NCBI RefSeq assembly: GCF_014107495.1
Contig: NZ_CP041969.1
Coordinates: 3,397,501 to 3,461,500, forward strand
Length of the DNA stretch: 64,000 nt
Direction of reading: 5' to 3'
Source of the DNA: Cohnella cholangitidis
Lineage (GTDB): Bacteria > Bacillota > Bacilli > Paenibacillales > Paenibacillaceae
The notes beneath the pieces are model-generated. The model did not search any database. It saw only the letters and a program-made list of their open reading frames with translations, and was not told the DNA's origin. A program made the translations under genes and the position numbers. Shown here in pieces: positions 18,085-27,736 of the stretch; position 1 is the stretch's first letter; each line of letters starts with the position of its first letter.

Positions 18085-18102
18085 CGGAGGATGAATGCGA
18101 TA

Positions 18103-18975
18103 ATGTCACGGTTAACCACCAATCAGTTATCCCTTGCATACGGCAGCCGGCAGATTGTGCAGGAGCTGAATTTAAGCGTGCCGGACGGTCTGATTACGGC
18201 GCTTGTAGGCGCGAACGGATCAGGCAAATCGACGATCCTGAAGTCCATGGCTAGGATTCTTGCCCCTGCTCAGGGGGGCGTTTATTTAGACGGCAAGCTC
18301 ATTCATCGCCAACCGACGAAGGAAGTGGCCAAGCATCTCGCCATTCTGCCTCAGAATCCGACCTCTCCGGAAGGTTTGACGGTTCGCGAGCTCGTCTCGT
18401 TCGGAAGATACCCGCATCAGAAGGGTTTCGGAAATCTGTCCGCGGAAGACAACCGCATGATCGATTGGGCGTTGCAAGCGACGGGAATGACGGAGTTTAA
18501 CGGCAGGCCCGTCGATCACTTGTCCGGCGGCCAACGGCAACGGGCATGGATCGCGATGGCACTGGCGCAAGGGACGGAAGTGTTGCTGCTCGACGAGCCG
18601 ACGACGTTCTTGGACATGGCTCACCAGATGGAAGTCATGACGTTGCTCGAGAAGCTTAACAAGGAACAGAAACGTACGATCATTATGGTCGTGCACGATC
18701 TGAACCACGCGGCCAGATTTGCTCAGCATCTCGTGGCGTTGAAGGCCGGAACGGTTCTGTATGAAGGTCATCCGGAAGTCGTCATGACTCCCCGGATGCT
18801 GCGCGAAGTATTCAACATCGACGCGGACATCATACCGGATCCGCGTACGGGCGCGCCTCTATGTCTGCCTTACGGGCTGGCGGAGGATTCGGAGCCCGTC
18901 GCGAGCGATAAAACCGCCGGCGGCACCCCGGCTTCTGAGGAGTACCGCGAGGAAAGAGTCGAGGCCATGGCATAA
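18103..18975 (+). CDS. Fur-regulated siderophore-type ABC transporter ATPase (FhuC/YusV-like)
   Basis: An ATPase of about 290 residues with Walker [11 protein letters not shown]-loop ILPQNP, signature [17 protein letters not shown], Walker [13 protein letters not shown] and the switch His in VVHDLNHA, the FecE/FhuC pattern. The start at 18103 (MSRLTTNQ) is 12 nt after CGGAGG; an in-frame ATG at 18091 directly abuts that site and is less likely. No permease or binding-protein gene adjoins it, as for the YusV ATPase, which serves several siderophore importers. The C-terminal 35 residues are a polar extension. The promoter carries two Fur boxes, so it should be expressed under iron starvation. 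Confidence 0.9.
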   Translation: MSRLTTNQLSLAYGSRQIVQELNLSVPDGLITALVGANGSGKSTILKSMARILAPAQGGVYLDGKLIHRQPTKEVAKHLAILPQNPTSPEGLTVRELVSFGRYPHQKGFGNLSAEDNRMIDWALQATGMTEFNGRPVDHLSGGQRQRAWIAMALAQGTEVLLLDEPTTFLDMAHQMEVMTLLEKLNKEQKRTIIMVVHDLNHAARFAQHLVALKAGTVLYEGHPEVVMTPRMLREVFNIDADIIPDPRTGAPLCLPYGLAEDSEPVASDKTAGGTPASEEYREERVEAMA

Positions 18976-19083
18976 GCGCCGGACGCTATTGGAACTAAGT
19001 CTGAATATAATGTGAAATCTTTACAATTCACGCCCTTCTCCAACATTGCTAAAATGTAGAAAACGGAGGAGGGTGTTTTTGTC

Positions 19084-20046
19084 ATGGATAAACAGAAGCT
19101 GCAGCAGAAACTTGCGGCTGTCGTCGATAACGTAAGCTCCGTCGTAATCGGGAAAAACCAGGTGCTAGAGCATCTTCTCATCGCGCTGCTTTCTTCCGGA
19201 CATCTCATTCTGGAGGATGTGCCGGGGACGGGGAAGACGCTTCTCGCTAAGTCGCTGGCCAGGTCTCTGGATTGTCAGATGCGGCGAATTCAATTTACCG
19301 CGGATTTGCTTCCTTCCGATGTGACGGGCATTAACTTCTACAACCAGCAGGCGAGCCGATTCGAACTGCGGCAAGGTCCCGTATTTACGAACCTATTGCT
19401 GGCGGATGAGCTTAACAGGGCGACGCCCCGCACGCAATCCAGCTTGCTGGAGTGCATGGAGGAGCGCCAAGTGACGATCGACGGCGTCACGTATCCGCTG
19501 GAATCTCCGTTCATGGTCATCGCAACCCAGAATCCGATCGACAATCACGGTACTTTTCCGCTTCCCGAAGCGCAATTGGACCGTTTCATGATGTGCGTCT
19601 CGATGGGGTATCCGACGGAGGAGGAGGAGCATGCGATATTGAAGCGTTTCACGGGCCATAATCCGTTGAACGCGCTTAAGACCGCAATCACCCAGCAAGA
19701 AATCATCGAGCTGCAAAGCCTCGTGCCGACGGTATTCGTTAGCGATGAGGTATACCGTTATGTGATCGCGATCGTATCGGTTACGCGCAATCATCCGGAA
19801 ATTTCGTACGGGGTCAGCCCGAGGGGAAGCTTGCAGCTGCTGAAGGCGGCACAAGCGCGCGCCTTGCTGCAAGGCAGGGATTTCGTCCTTCCCGACGATG
19901 TGAAAACACTGGTCAAGCCGGTTTTCGCGCATCGGATTATTCTCAAAGATACTTATAGGGGCGAAGCCAATCGCGCGGACCAACTGCTGGAACGGTTGGT
20001 TGCCGGCATTCCCGTTCCGACCGAAGCCGCGTTGGAGTCGAGGTAG
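19084..20046 (+). CDS. MoxR-family AAA+ ATPase
   Basis: A 320-residue cytoplasmic ATPase with Walker A DVPGTGKTLLAKSLA (about 41-55), Walker B NLLLADELNRATPRTQSSLLE and sensor region ATQNPIDNHGTFPLPEAQLDRF. These residues define the MoxR family, chaperone-like ATPases that often act with DUF58 proteins. A GGAGGAGGG site precedes the start. The DUF58 gene begins 2 bp after the stop, and the third gene overlaps that one, giving a tightly coupled operon. Confidence 0.93.
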   Translation: MDKQKLQQKLAAVVDNVSSVVIGKNQVLEHLLIALLSSGHLILEDVPGTGKTLLAKSLARSLDCQMRRIQFTADLLPSDVTGINFYNQQASRFELRQGPVFTNLLLADELNRATPRTQSSLLECMEERQVTIDGVTYPLESPFMVIATQNPIDNHGTFPLPEAQLDRFMMCVSMGYPTEEEEHAILKRFTGHNPLNALKTAITQQEIIELQSLVPTVFVSDEVYRYVIAIVSVTRNHPEISYGVSPRGSLQLLKAAQARALLQGRDFVLPDDVKTLVKPVFAHRIILKDTYRGEANRADQLLERLVAGIPVPTEAALESR

Positions 20047-20048
20047 CT

Positions 20049-21143
20049 ATGGCGGTTCTCGTCTGGGTCGTTCTCGTGATGGCCATCCTCTATATTTTGC
20101 AGCGATTTTATTACCACGCGTTCGGACTGAAATCCGTTTCGTACGTCCGCGCTTTCAGCTCGCCGCGGATTTTCGCCGGCCAGACGGTGTGGATGCACGA
20201 GACTTTGTCGAACCGCAAACGGCTGCCGCTTCCGTGGTTGCGCGTGGAGTCCCAGCTTCCGGCGCAACTCGTGTTCAAGCACCGCGAAGCGGATATGGCG
20301 ATTAACCGGGGAGATCAGCTGCAGAACCATGCCAGCTTGTTCAGCGTTCCGTCTTATACGGAAATCGTGCGCAAACACGAAATCGTCTGTCCGCATAGGG
20401 GGAAGTACCGGATCGCCAGTTACACACTCTCGTTGGGAGACATCATAGGCGTAACTGGCAAGTCGTTTCAACAGCCGGCGGACTGCGAGATCGTCGTCTA
20501 TCCTAGAGTTAAGGAACTACACGATTTTCCTCTGGACGCCAGAAAATATTTGCAAAGCGTGAGAAGCATGAACAGCCCGATCATGGAGGATCATTATTAT
20601 GTTGCGGGCATCAGGCCGTACAGGCCGGGGGATTCCTTTCGGATGGTGAACTGGAACGCAACGGCCAAGTCCGGGGAGCTTCTCGTACATAAGCGCGAAA
20701 GCATGCAGGACAACGACCTGACGATTATCTTGAACTCGGAGCTGCACGATTCCGTCCACAACGTGCGCGTCACTCCGGAAACTTACGAGGAATCGCTAAG
20801 TTACGCGGCTTCCGCGGCGCATTATATCATTTCCGGCGGCGGGAAAATCGGATTTCTCTATAACGGAACCGTCGAAGGGCATCCGGGAATGGTGTTCCGC
20901 CTCCCGATCCGATCGGGAGCCATGCAAATGGAACGGCTGCTGGACGCGATGGCCGGCTTTCAACCTGCCACGACGCTAGGGCTGACCTATTTGCTGGAGC
21001 AATTGGTCGCGGAGCGAACGAGCGGCCTTAACTATATGCTTATCTCGGCTTTCGTCGACCGGAAGCAGGAGCAATTCGTCCGCGAGCTTCGCGGACAAGG
21101 CAATACGGTACAGCTTCTGCTTACGGGCAAGGGGGTGCAATGA
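20049..21143 (+). CDS. DUF58 domain membrane-associated protein
   Basis: A 364-residue protein with one N-terminal hydrophobic segment (about 2-18) and the DUF58 core GIRPYRPGDSFRMVNWNATAKS (about 192-213) followed by LLVHKRE. These proteins are usual partners of MoxR ATPases and have a von Willebrand-A-like fold. The start is 2 bp after the MoxR stop and the end overlaps the next start by 4 bp (ATGA), so translation is coupled. Its function is unknown; envelope processes have been proposed for the family. Confidence 0.9.
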   Translation: MAVLVWVVLVMAILYILQRFYYHAFGLKSVSYVRAFSSPRIFAGQTVWMHETLSNRKRLPLPWLRVESQLPAQLVFKHREADMAINRGDQLQNHASLFSVPSYTEIVRKHEIVCPHRGKYRIASYTLSLGDIIGVTGKSFQQPADCEIVVYPRVKELHDFPLDARKYLQSVRSMNSPIMEDHYYVAGIRPYRPGDSFRMVNWNATAKSGELLVHKRESMQDNDLTIILNSELHDSVHNVRVTPETYEESLSYAASAAHYIISGGGKIGFLYNGTVEGHPGMVFRLPIRSGAMQMERLLDAMAGFQPATTLGLTYLLEQLVAERTSGLNYMLISAFVDRKQEQFVRELRGQGNTVQLLLTGKGVQ

Positions 21144-22447
21144 TGGACGATCCTGTACGCAAGTCCTCCGGGATTGGATCGATGGCATTGCGCATTTTCA
21201 TAGAGTTCATGATCTGGCTTCCCGCGGTGTTGGCCTTAACGATTAGCTTGGGGGTCAGGGATAGGGTAGTCACGTTGGGAATCGTTCTGCTATTCATTGT
21301 CCTAGGGTTGCTGCTTTATCGGTTTCCCCCGTTATGGCGCAGGATAATCATGATCTTGGCTTTCCTAGCTCTAGTCGGAATAGGGATCGGTCGGTATACC
21401 AATCTTCTTCCGGTATTCGCTTGGCTCGGAATCGTTCTGTGGAGGGGAAGGTTCGTTAAGTTCGGGCATTGGCATTATGGCCTTGCGTTCTGCATCTGTT
21501 GCGCCGGTTTGATCATTAACTCGAACAACGGCGCCGGGGTCGGTTATCGGATCTTTGCTATCCTGTTAGCGGTCGTGTGGGTAGCGATCTGGTTTTACGC
21601 GCTTAATCGGCACTTAGTAGAAAATGCGGGCGTTCATAGCGGCATCGTAACGAAACCCGTCCGTACGGCGAGCCGCAAATATTTGCTCGTTTTCCTAGCC
21701 ATAGGAGCGGTAGTCATCGCCCTTACCGCCGGCTACGGAGAACGATGGCTAACGCCGAAGCAAGCGAATATCGGGACACCGGTTAAACAGATCCAGGAGC
21801 CCCTTCTTCCGCCGATCGAGCCGATGGAGATTCCGGAGTGGATGGAGGATCTGGTCGAGGAGCAAGGCGAACCGTCGGTTATATGGGAGTACTTGTTCTG
21901 GGCGCTTATGGCAATCGGCGCTTGCGGAGTGATCTGGTTCCTACGGCTCGGCTGGAAGGACAGAAAATGGACTTGGCGGAGTTTAATGCGGAAAGTCCGT
22001 GAATGGTTCCTTCGGGAGAAACGGGAGGAGGAGCTTCCGTATGTCGAAGAACGGCGCAGCTTAAAGAAAGAGAAGCCCGGGCGGAGAGGGCTCAATGCCT
22101 GGTTTCGCAAGAACGAGCCTCGCAAGGCTTGGGAGCGACTGAGCAACTCCGAGAAGGTGCGGCATCTCTATGAAGAGGCGGTGCTGGCCGGAATTCGGGA
22201 AGGGTACGGATTCAAACCCAGCGATACGCCGACCGAGACGTTGGACGGGATCGAGCGATGGCATTCCGGAAGGAAAGCGCCGGTTTCCGGGGAGCAGGCA
22301 GCAGCCTACTGGAGCTGGCTGCTTAGCGTCCGTCGGTCGCTGGCGAACTTGTACGGCAAAGCCAAGTACAGCCCGCACGACATCGCGTCCCGGGAAGTCG
22401 GCGAGTTGCGGGAAGGCCGGCCCGGCAAGCAGAGACCCGAGGGTTGA
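21140..22447 (+). CDS. Polytopic membrane protein of the MoxR-DUF58 operon, DUF4129-like C-terminus
   Basis: A 435-residue protein with about six hydrophobic helices in residues 15-210, a Pro/Glu-rich outer loop (about 213-245), one more helix (about 250-270), a strongly basic stretch and a C-terminal domain of DUF4129 type (RHLYEEAVLAGIREGYGFKP, DTPTE). In most bacteria this operon position is held by a membrane transglutaminase with Cys-His-Asp. I do not see that domain here, so this looks like a reduced version keeping only membrane and DUF4129 parts. It overlaps the DUF58 gene by 4 bp. Confidence 0.8.
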   Translation: MMDDPVRKSSGIGSMALRIFIEFMIWLPAVLALTISLGVRDRVVTLGIVLLFIVLGLLLYRFPPLWRRIIMILAFLALVGIGIGRYTNLLPVFAWLGIVLWRGRFVKFGHWHYGLAFCICCAGLIINSNNGAGVGYRIFAILLAVVWVAIWFYALNRHLVENAGVHSGIVTKPVRTASRKYLLVFLAIGAVVIALTAGYGERWLTPKQANIGTPVKQIQEPLLPPIEPMEIPEWMEDLVEEQGEPSVIWEYLFWALMAIGACGVIWFLRLGWKDRKWTWRSLMRKVREWFLREKREEELPYVEERRSLKKEKPGRRGLNAWFRKNEPRKAWERLSNSEKVRHLYEEAVLAGIREGYGFKPSDTPTETLDGIERWHSGRKAPVSGEQAAAYWSWLLSVRRSLANLYGKAKYSPHDIASREVGELREGRPGKQRPEG

Positions 22448-22489
22448 GAGGCTGCAAATGAAATGTTTCCAATTCGGAGAGCGCCTTGG

Positions 22490-22534
22490 AAGCCGTTGTT
22501 TCGTTGCGTTAAGTGACGGGCAACGGCTTTTTTT
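22490..22534 (+). terminator. Terminator after the MoxR operon
   Basis: AAGCCGTTG (22490-22498) pairs with CAACGGCTT (22521-22529), followed by a T run to about 22534. Confidence 0.8.
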
Positions 22535-22661
22535 CATGCCGCAATTCGGGCTATCGTAACGGGATGCAGCTACTAACGGAGGCATCTTCGGCATAGCGCC
22601 ATTCTGGATTATCCGTTGAAAGACTGATAACCTAATAGAATGAAAATGACGAATCGGGTAG

Positions 22662-24458
22662 GTGTCCGCCGTGTCTCAAAGCCCTTCCATGCCGTTCCTT
22701 AGGCGCATCTCGATCAAACATCGGCTGCTGGCCGCATTTCTCATCACTTCGCTTCTGCCCGTCGTATTCGTCGCGCTGTATTCCAACATGAAGTACGAGT
22801 CGTCGATCTCGAACAAGATCAGCGCTTACTCGCAGCAGATTCTGACCGAGCTTACCCAGAACCTGACGCGGGAGCTCGTGCAATACGAAACCCTAAGCGA
22901 AACGATCATAATCAATAAATCCATTCAGGGCGGATTGCCCAAATTCGGTTCGTTAACCGATTACGAGAAAAACGAGCTGCGAACGAAAATCAGCGAGGAA
23001 TTGGGCCAACAAATTTTTCGCTTGAGCAATCTGACGAACGTGGTCGTTCTGACGAACGACGGACAATCGATCTACGACCTGGGCTTCGAATGGTATCCGG
23101 ATCTGCAGCTGGACAAGCTTACGGACGCGGTGAACGCTTCTCCCGGCAACGCGACCTGGACTTATATCCGTTCCAACCGGGGCGCGAACAGGATCGTCCT
23201 CACCCGCGCGGTGTTCGCCGAAGATAATTTGAACCACAAGCTCGGCTACGTCATGATTCTGATCGACGAGAAGGTATTTTCCCGCAATACGTACGAGCAG
23301 GTCGATCTCGGAGCGGGAAGCCGCGTCTATCTCGCGAACTCGGAGGGGATGGTCGTCTCCTCCGTATCTCCGGATATCCCTCACGGCGAAGCGTTCGAAA
23401 AAAGAGAAGTATTCGACCGCGCGACGGGAGAGCATAAGAACGAAGCGTTCTACGCGAACGTGGGCGGAAGCAAGACGCTTGCGATCAGTTCTTATATCCG
23501 GTCGGCGGATTGGTACTTGATCGGGCTCGTCCCTCATTCTTTCCTCGTATCGGAGCTGAGGGAGATGCGGGGCAACATCGTCTATATCTGCCTGATTACG
23601 CTCTTCTTGTCCGGCATGCTGGCAATGTGGATCTATATCAGCATTCATAACCCGATGAGATCGCTGCTTCAATACGCCAACCAGATCCGCATGGGCCAGC
23701 TCGAGACGAAGATCGGGAAGTCCTATCCGGACGAGATGGGCAAGCTGACGGAGACGATCGACCGAATGGTCGAACAGCTGAAGCAGCTCATTATCCAAGT
23801 GGAATCGGAGCAGCAGTTGAAGCGGGACGCGGAACTGAAAATGCTGCAGGCGCAGATCAATCCCCACTTCCTGTTCAACACGCTGAATTCGCTGAAGTGG
23901 AGCGCGATGATGAGCGGCAACGATTCCGTCAAGCAAGGGATCGAATCGTTGTCCGAGCTGCTCCGCAACACGATTCTCGTCAAGGAGGAGTTGATTCCCC
24001 TGGAGACGGAGATCGAGAACCTGCTCCATTACGCGACGATCCAGCGCATCCGGTACGGCGATTCTTTCAAGCTGAGCTTCGCGATGAGCGCTGAAGAGCT
24101 GTACGCTTGCCTCGTGCCGAAGTTCATTTTGCAGCCGATCGTCGAAAATTCGATTCTCCACGCGGGCAGTGAAGACGGCCGCAGGGTTGGCATCCGGGTG
24201 GAAAGCGCCAAGGAGGGGACGAAGTTGAAAATCGTTATCGCGGACGATGGCAAAGGCTTCAACATGGAAGATGCCCACGCCCGCAAGTCGTCGTCTCACG
24301 CCAAGCTGTCGGGGATCGGGATCGGCAACGTCGACGAGCGGATTCGCATCCATTTCGGGCCGGGCTACGGTCTCATAACCCGAAGCGCGCCGAACGAAGG
24401 GACGGAAACCGTCATTACGTTGCCGATTCTGACGAAGGAGGAACGGGACGATGGTTAA
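22662..24458 (+). CDS. Two-component sensor histidine kinase, YesM family
   Basis: A 598-residue membrane kinase. Transmembrane helices lie at about 22-42 and 303-323 around an extracellular Cache-like sensor; a HAMP segment follows (about 325-380). The phosphoacceptor His is in QINPHFLFNTLNSLKW (about 399-414), the His_kinase/LytS-type box. The ATP-binding part has PIVENSILHAG, IADDGKGF and SGIGIGNVDERI. The GTG at 22662 is the longest start; GTG at 22671 is better spaced from AGGTG. It overlaps the response regulator by 8 bp. It probably senses a glycan fragment and controls the downstream importer and glycosidases. Confidence 0.92.
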   Translation: MSAVSQSPSMPFLRRISIKHRLLAAFLITSLLPVVFVALYSNMKYESSISNKISAYSQQILTELTQNLTRELVQYETLSETIIINKSIQGGLPKFGSLTDYEKNELRTKISEELGQQIFRLSNLTNVVVLTNDGQSIYDLGFEWYPDLQLDKLTDAVNASPGNATWTYIRSNRGANRIVLTRAVFAEDNLNHKLGYVMILIDEKVFSRNTYEQVDLGAGSRVYLANSEGMVVSSVSPDIPHGEAFEKREVFDRATGEHKNEAFYANVGGSKTLAISSYIRSADWYLIGLVPHSFLVSELREMRGNIVYICLITLFLSGMLAMWIYISIHNPMRSLLQYANQIRMGQLETKIGKSYPDEMGKLTETIDRMVEQLKQLIIQVESEQQLKRDAELKMLQAQINPHFLFNTLNSLKWSAMMSGNDSVKQGIESLSELLRNTILVKEELIPLETEIENLLHYATIQRIRYGDSFKLSFAMSAEELYACLVPKFILQPIVENSILHAGSEDGRRVGIRVESAKEGTKLKIVIADDGKGFNMEDAHARKSSSHAKLSGIGIGNVDERIRIHFGPGYGLITRSAPNEGTETVITLPILTKEERDDG

Positions 24459-26023
24459 AGTGGTGATCGTCGACGACGAGATGATCGTCCGCCATGCGGT
24501 TAAGACATTGATCAGGTGGGACGAAAGCCGTTTCGAATACGTCGGGGCGGCCGCGAATGGCGCTTCCGCGCTCGAGCTTGTTCGGGAGACGGGAGCGGAT
24601 ATCGTCATTACGGACATCAAGATGCCCGAGATGGACGGCTTGGAGCTCATTAAGCGGTTGACGGCGGAAGGGTTCGACGGAGAAGTGCTCGTGCTTAGCA
24701 ATTATAACGATTTCGAATTGGTTCGCGAAGCGCTGAAATGCGGCGCGCACGACTATATGCTTAAGCTGACGCTGAAAACGGAGAGCTTCATGCAGACGCT
24801 GGAGGACATGGCCGGCAAGTTGGACGGGGAAACGCGGGCGGGGGCAAGCCCGGACGGAAACGCCGGCGGCGGACGTCCGGAGCGAGGGCAAGAATCGGAT
24901 TTCTTCCCTGCTTCAGGAGATGGACGCCTCGCCGTCCGATTCTACGCAGTGGCAAGGCGACCGTTTCCTGGAAGCGGGTCAGCACGTGTATAGTTTCGTC
25001 GTAATGGTTCGCAGCGACGAGCAAAGCGTCCATCAGATCGGAAGCTTCCGGGAAACGCTCGATCGGCTGGCGGACGGCTTGTTCACGGGAAGCCGCTGGA
25101 CGCGCGCGATTCGCACCGATTCGCGGCGATTCCTGTTAGCCGCGGCGTATGCCTCGGAAGCCGCCGCGGCGAACCCGCAAGAATTGGCGCGCAGGCTGGC
25201 CAGCCTAGCTTCCCTGTATTACAACGTGCAGATCAGCGTCATCTACGCGTCCCCCGCGGCGGACGAAGAAACGCTGGCGCTCGAGATGCGACGCAGCCGG
25301 CAAGCGGAGGGACTGCTTTTTTATTCGCTTCCCGTGGCGGGTTGCTTGTCCAATCGCGAGATCGGGAGCAAGGACGACGAACCGTTCCGGGCCGCGGAGA
25401 CCGCGCTTAGGGACAGCTTGCGCAAACCGGTCGCCGGCGCGATCGATCTATGGACGGAAAGCGCGTTAAATCTGGTCGATACGGCAGCGGAGAGACGCAT
25501 TCATCCGCGCGCGCTGAAACGCGCGATCAGCGGGGGCATCTGGAGCGTGGCGAACGCGGAGGAGCTCGGGGTCAGGCTCGGATGGGACGAAAAGCCGTGG
25601 CTGGAAAGGGTCGAAGCCGCGGAGTCCGATTCGCAGCTGAAGGAAACGATTCGAGAGCTGTCCGAGGAAGTCGCCGAATCGGCAGGCGCGTCCGCGCTGA
25701 AGCCGGACGCGCGGGAAGAAGTCCGCCATGCGGTCCGTTATCTCGAGGAGCACTATCCGGAACGGGTGGCGATCGCCGACGTCGCGGCGCGGGTCGGGCT
25801 GTCCGAGCCCTACCTTTGCCAAGTGTTCAAAGCCGATACCGGCCAGAGCATTCTGACCTACCTTAACGAAATCCGAATGGCCAAGGCCTATGAACTCCTG
25901 GCTTCAGGCAAATACTTGGTCAAGCAGGCTGCGCTCGAGGTCGGCATTCCGGACCCGTTTTATTTTAACCGCCTCTTTAGAAAACGCTACGGAATCGCGC
26001 CTAAAAACGTGAAAACAAACTGA
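24451..26023 (+). pseudogene. AraC-type response regulator (YesN family), frameshifted
   Basis: The first frame (24451-24993) has a complete receiver domain: acidic pair VDDE, phospho-acceptor D55 in VITDIKMPEMDG and the conserved Lys in YMLKLTL. After the receiver the frame becomes low-complexity (RAGASPDGNAGGG). A better continuation in the next frame (QARTETPAADVRSEGKNRIS) leads into the ORF that reaches 26023. That part holds a middle domain and two C-terminal AraC helix-turn-helix motifs (VAARVGLSEPYLCQVFKADTG and VGIPDPFYFNRLFRKRYG). The break is within the G-rich run near 24834-24848. Intact, it would be a regulator of about 524 residues paired with the YesM-type kinase. Confidence 0.82.
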
Positions 26024-26043
26024 AGATCGCCTCGTAAAACCTG

Positions 26044-26075
26044 TACGATTTTAAGATGAAAAATGTGAAATCGTA
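26044..26075. promoter_or_regulatory. Inverted repeat upstream of the binding-protein gene
   Basis: TACGATTT (26044-26051) and AAATCGTA (26068-26075) are separated by 16 bp, just after the regulator stop and upstream of a TATAAT at 26165-26170 that lacks a good -35 box. It could be a binding site for the response regulator, or a weak hairpin; there is no T run. Confidence 0.35.
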
Positions 26076-26200
26076 TAGTTTCTCCAGTCTCATGCCTCCG
26101 CGCGGAATAAAATCGTCCATGAAGTTCATGCCTTTTGTTAATATGGCCGGAACCCCCGCAAGCTTATAATGAGACCATCAAAGGCTAAGGGGGTCACGAA

Positions 26201-27634
26201 ATGAAACCAAAGAAATGGGTAACGATGGTCGCCGCTTCCGTCGTGGCGATGTCGGTACTCGCCGGATGCGGTTCTAACAACGGCAATTCAAACGAAGCAT
26301 CGCCTTCCGCTTCCAATTCTCCGTCGCCGTCGGCGTCGGCCAGCTCGTCCGCGGGCGGCAAGCAATTCGAGAACATGGAACTGAACGTAGCGGTATTCCA
26401 AGGCGGATACGGCCGCGAGTATTGGGACACGATCAGCGAAGATTTCATGAAGGATTATCCGGGCACGAAAATCAACATCACGGCTAGCCCGAAGATCGCC
26501 GAGCTCGTCCGTCCGAAGATCGTCGCGGGCAACCCGCCCGATTTCATGTACATCGCGGGCAGCGACAATACGCCGATTCTCAGCGGACTCATTAAAGATA
26601 ACGCTTTGCTGGACCTGACAGACGTCTTCAACGAACCCGCGGAAGAGGGCGGAGCTCCGCTGAAGGACAAAATCCTTCCGGGCGTCTTGGAATCCCGTTC
26701 AAGCTCCCCGTACGGCGACGGCAAAGTGTACCTCGCTCCTTACAATTTCGGCGTCATGGGCTTGTGGTACAACAAGACGCTGTTCGACGGGAAAGGCATC
26801 GCCGTACCGAAAACTTGGGACGACTGGTTCGCCCTGACGGCGACCGCGAAAGAGAACGACCGCGCGCTCTTCACGTATCAAGGGCTGTACCCGGGCTATC
26901 TCGAAGAAATCATCGTTCCGTCGATCTATAGCGTGGGCGGACAAGAAGCGCTCGACCAATTCTACAACCTGGATCCGGAGTTCTGGAAGAGCGATACGTT
27001 TAAGCAAGTTTGGGGCCTGTTGGAGAAAATCGCGAACGAAGACAATGCCTTGATGAAAGGCACGATCGCGCTCAACCATACTCAATCGCAAACGTCGTTC
27101 ATGCAAGGCGACGCGATGTTTATCCCGAACGGAACGTGGTTCGAGGACGAGATGAAGGACGCGCCTCGCGAGGACGGTTTCCAATTCGGCTTCCTCGGCG
27201 CTCCTGCCTTTACTGCGGATAAGCCGGCGATGGCGATGACGAACGTAGAACAGATGGTCATTCCGGCCAAAGCGAAAAATCCGGAGTTGGCCAAGGAATT
27301 CCTGAAATACCTGTACACAGACAAGAGCGTCAAGCTGAACGCCGAGAAATCCAAAGCCGTGCTCGCGGTCAAAGGAGCGGCGGACATCGCGAAGGAATAC
27401 ATCTCTGAGTCGATGTACAACGTGTACAAAGCGGTAGACGAGGGTATCGTTACGGTTAACGGAGCATTCAAATCCGTGGCCAAAGGCAGCAAGTATAATC
27501 CAAGCGACGAAGTGTTCAAGCCTATCTCCTCGATCATGAACAAGCAAATGACCGTAGAAGAATACGGTAATAAAATGTTCGAAATCTACACGAAAATTCA
27601 GACCGAATTGAAAGAAAACGGAGCGCAAGAATAA
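26201..27634 (+). CDS. Sugar-binding lipoprotein of ABC importer (family 1)
   Basis: A 477-residue lipoprotein: basic start MKPKKW, hydrophobic core, lipobox VLAGC with Cys about 24, then a Ser/Pro/Asn-rich tether. The mature part resembles MsmE/UgpB-type binding proteins (for example MGLWYNKTLFDGKGIAVPKTWD). GGGGGTCACGAA precedes the ATG. Two permease genes follow in the same direction and then GH35 and GH29 glycosidase genes, so the ligand is likely a galactose- and fucose-containing oligosaccharide. No ATPase is encoded in the locus. Confidence 0.93.
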   Translation: MKPKKWVTMVAASVVAMSVLAGCGSNNGNSNEASPSASNSPSPSASASSSAGGKQFENMELNVAVFQGGYGREYWDTISEDFMKDYPGTKINITASPKIAELVRPKIVAGNPPDFMYIAGSDNTPILSGLIKDNALLDLTDVFNEPAEEGGAPLKDKILPGVLESRSSSPYGDGKVYLAPYNFGVMGLWYNKTLFDGKGIAVPKTWDDWFALTATAKENDRALFTYQGLYPGYLEEIIVPSIYSVGGQEALDQFYNLDPEFWKSDTFKQVWGLLEKIANEDNALMKGTIALNHTQSQTSFMQGDAMFIPNGTWFEDEMKDAPREDGFQFGFLGAPAFTADKPAMAMTNVEQMVIPAKAKNPELAKEFLKYLYTDKSVKLNAEKSKAVLAVKGAADIAKEYISESMYNVYKAVDEGIVTVNGAFKSVAKGSKYNPSDEVFKPISSIMNKQMTVEEYGNKMFEIYTKIQTELKENGAQE

Positions 27635-27736
27635 GCAAACCATAAAACAGTCTCATCATCCCGGAAACCTGCCGCGCGTTTGGACGAACCCGGCAGGTTT
27701 CCTGCATCTTCAGAGGCGGAAAGATCAGGTGAGAGC

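Noticed and set aside
22953-24701. A 582-codon open frame on the minus strand
   Set aside because: It is antisense to the well-supported YesM-type kinase and the receiver domain, has Arg- and Asp-rich composition typical of shadow frames in GC-rich genes, and no ribosome binding site.
8865-24850. Programmed ribosomal frameshifting as explanation for the two frame breaks
   Set aside because: I see no slippery heptamer with a following stem-loop or internal Shine-Dalgarno at either place; G-run indels explain both more simply.
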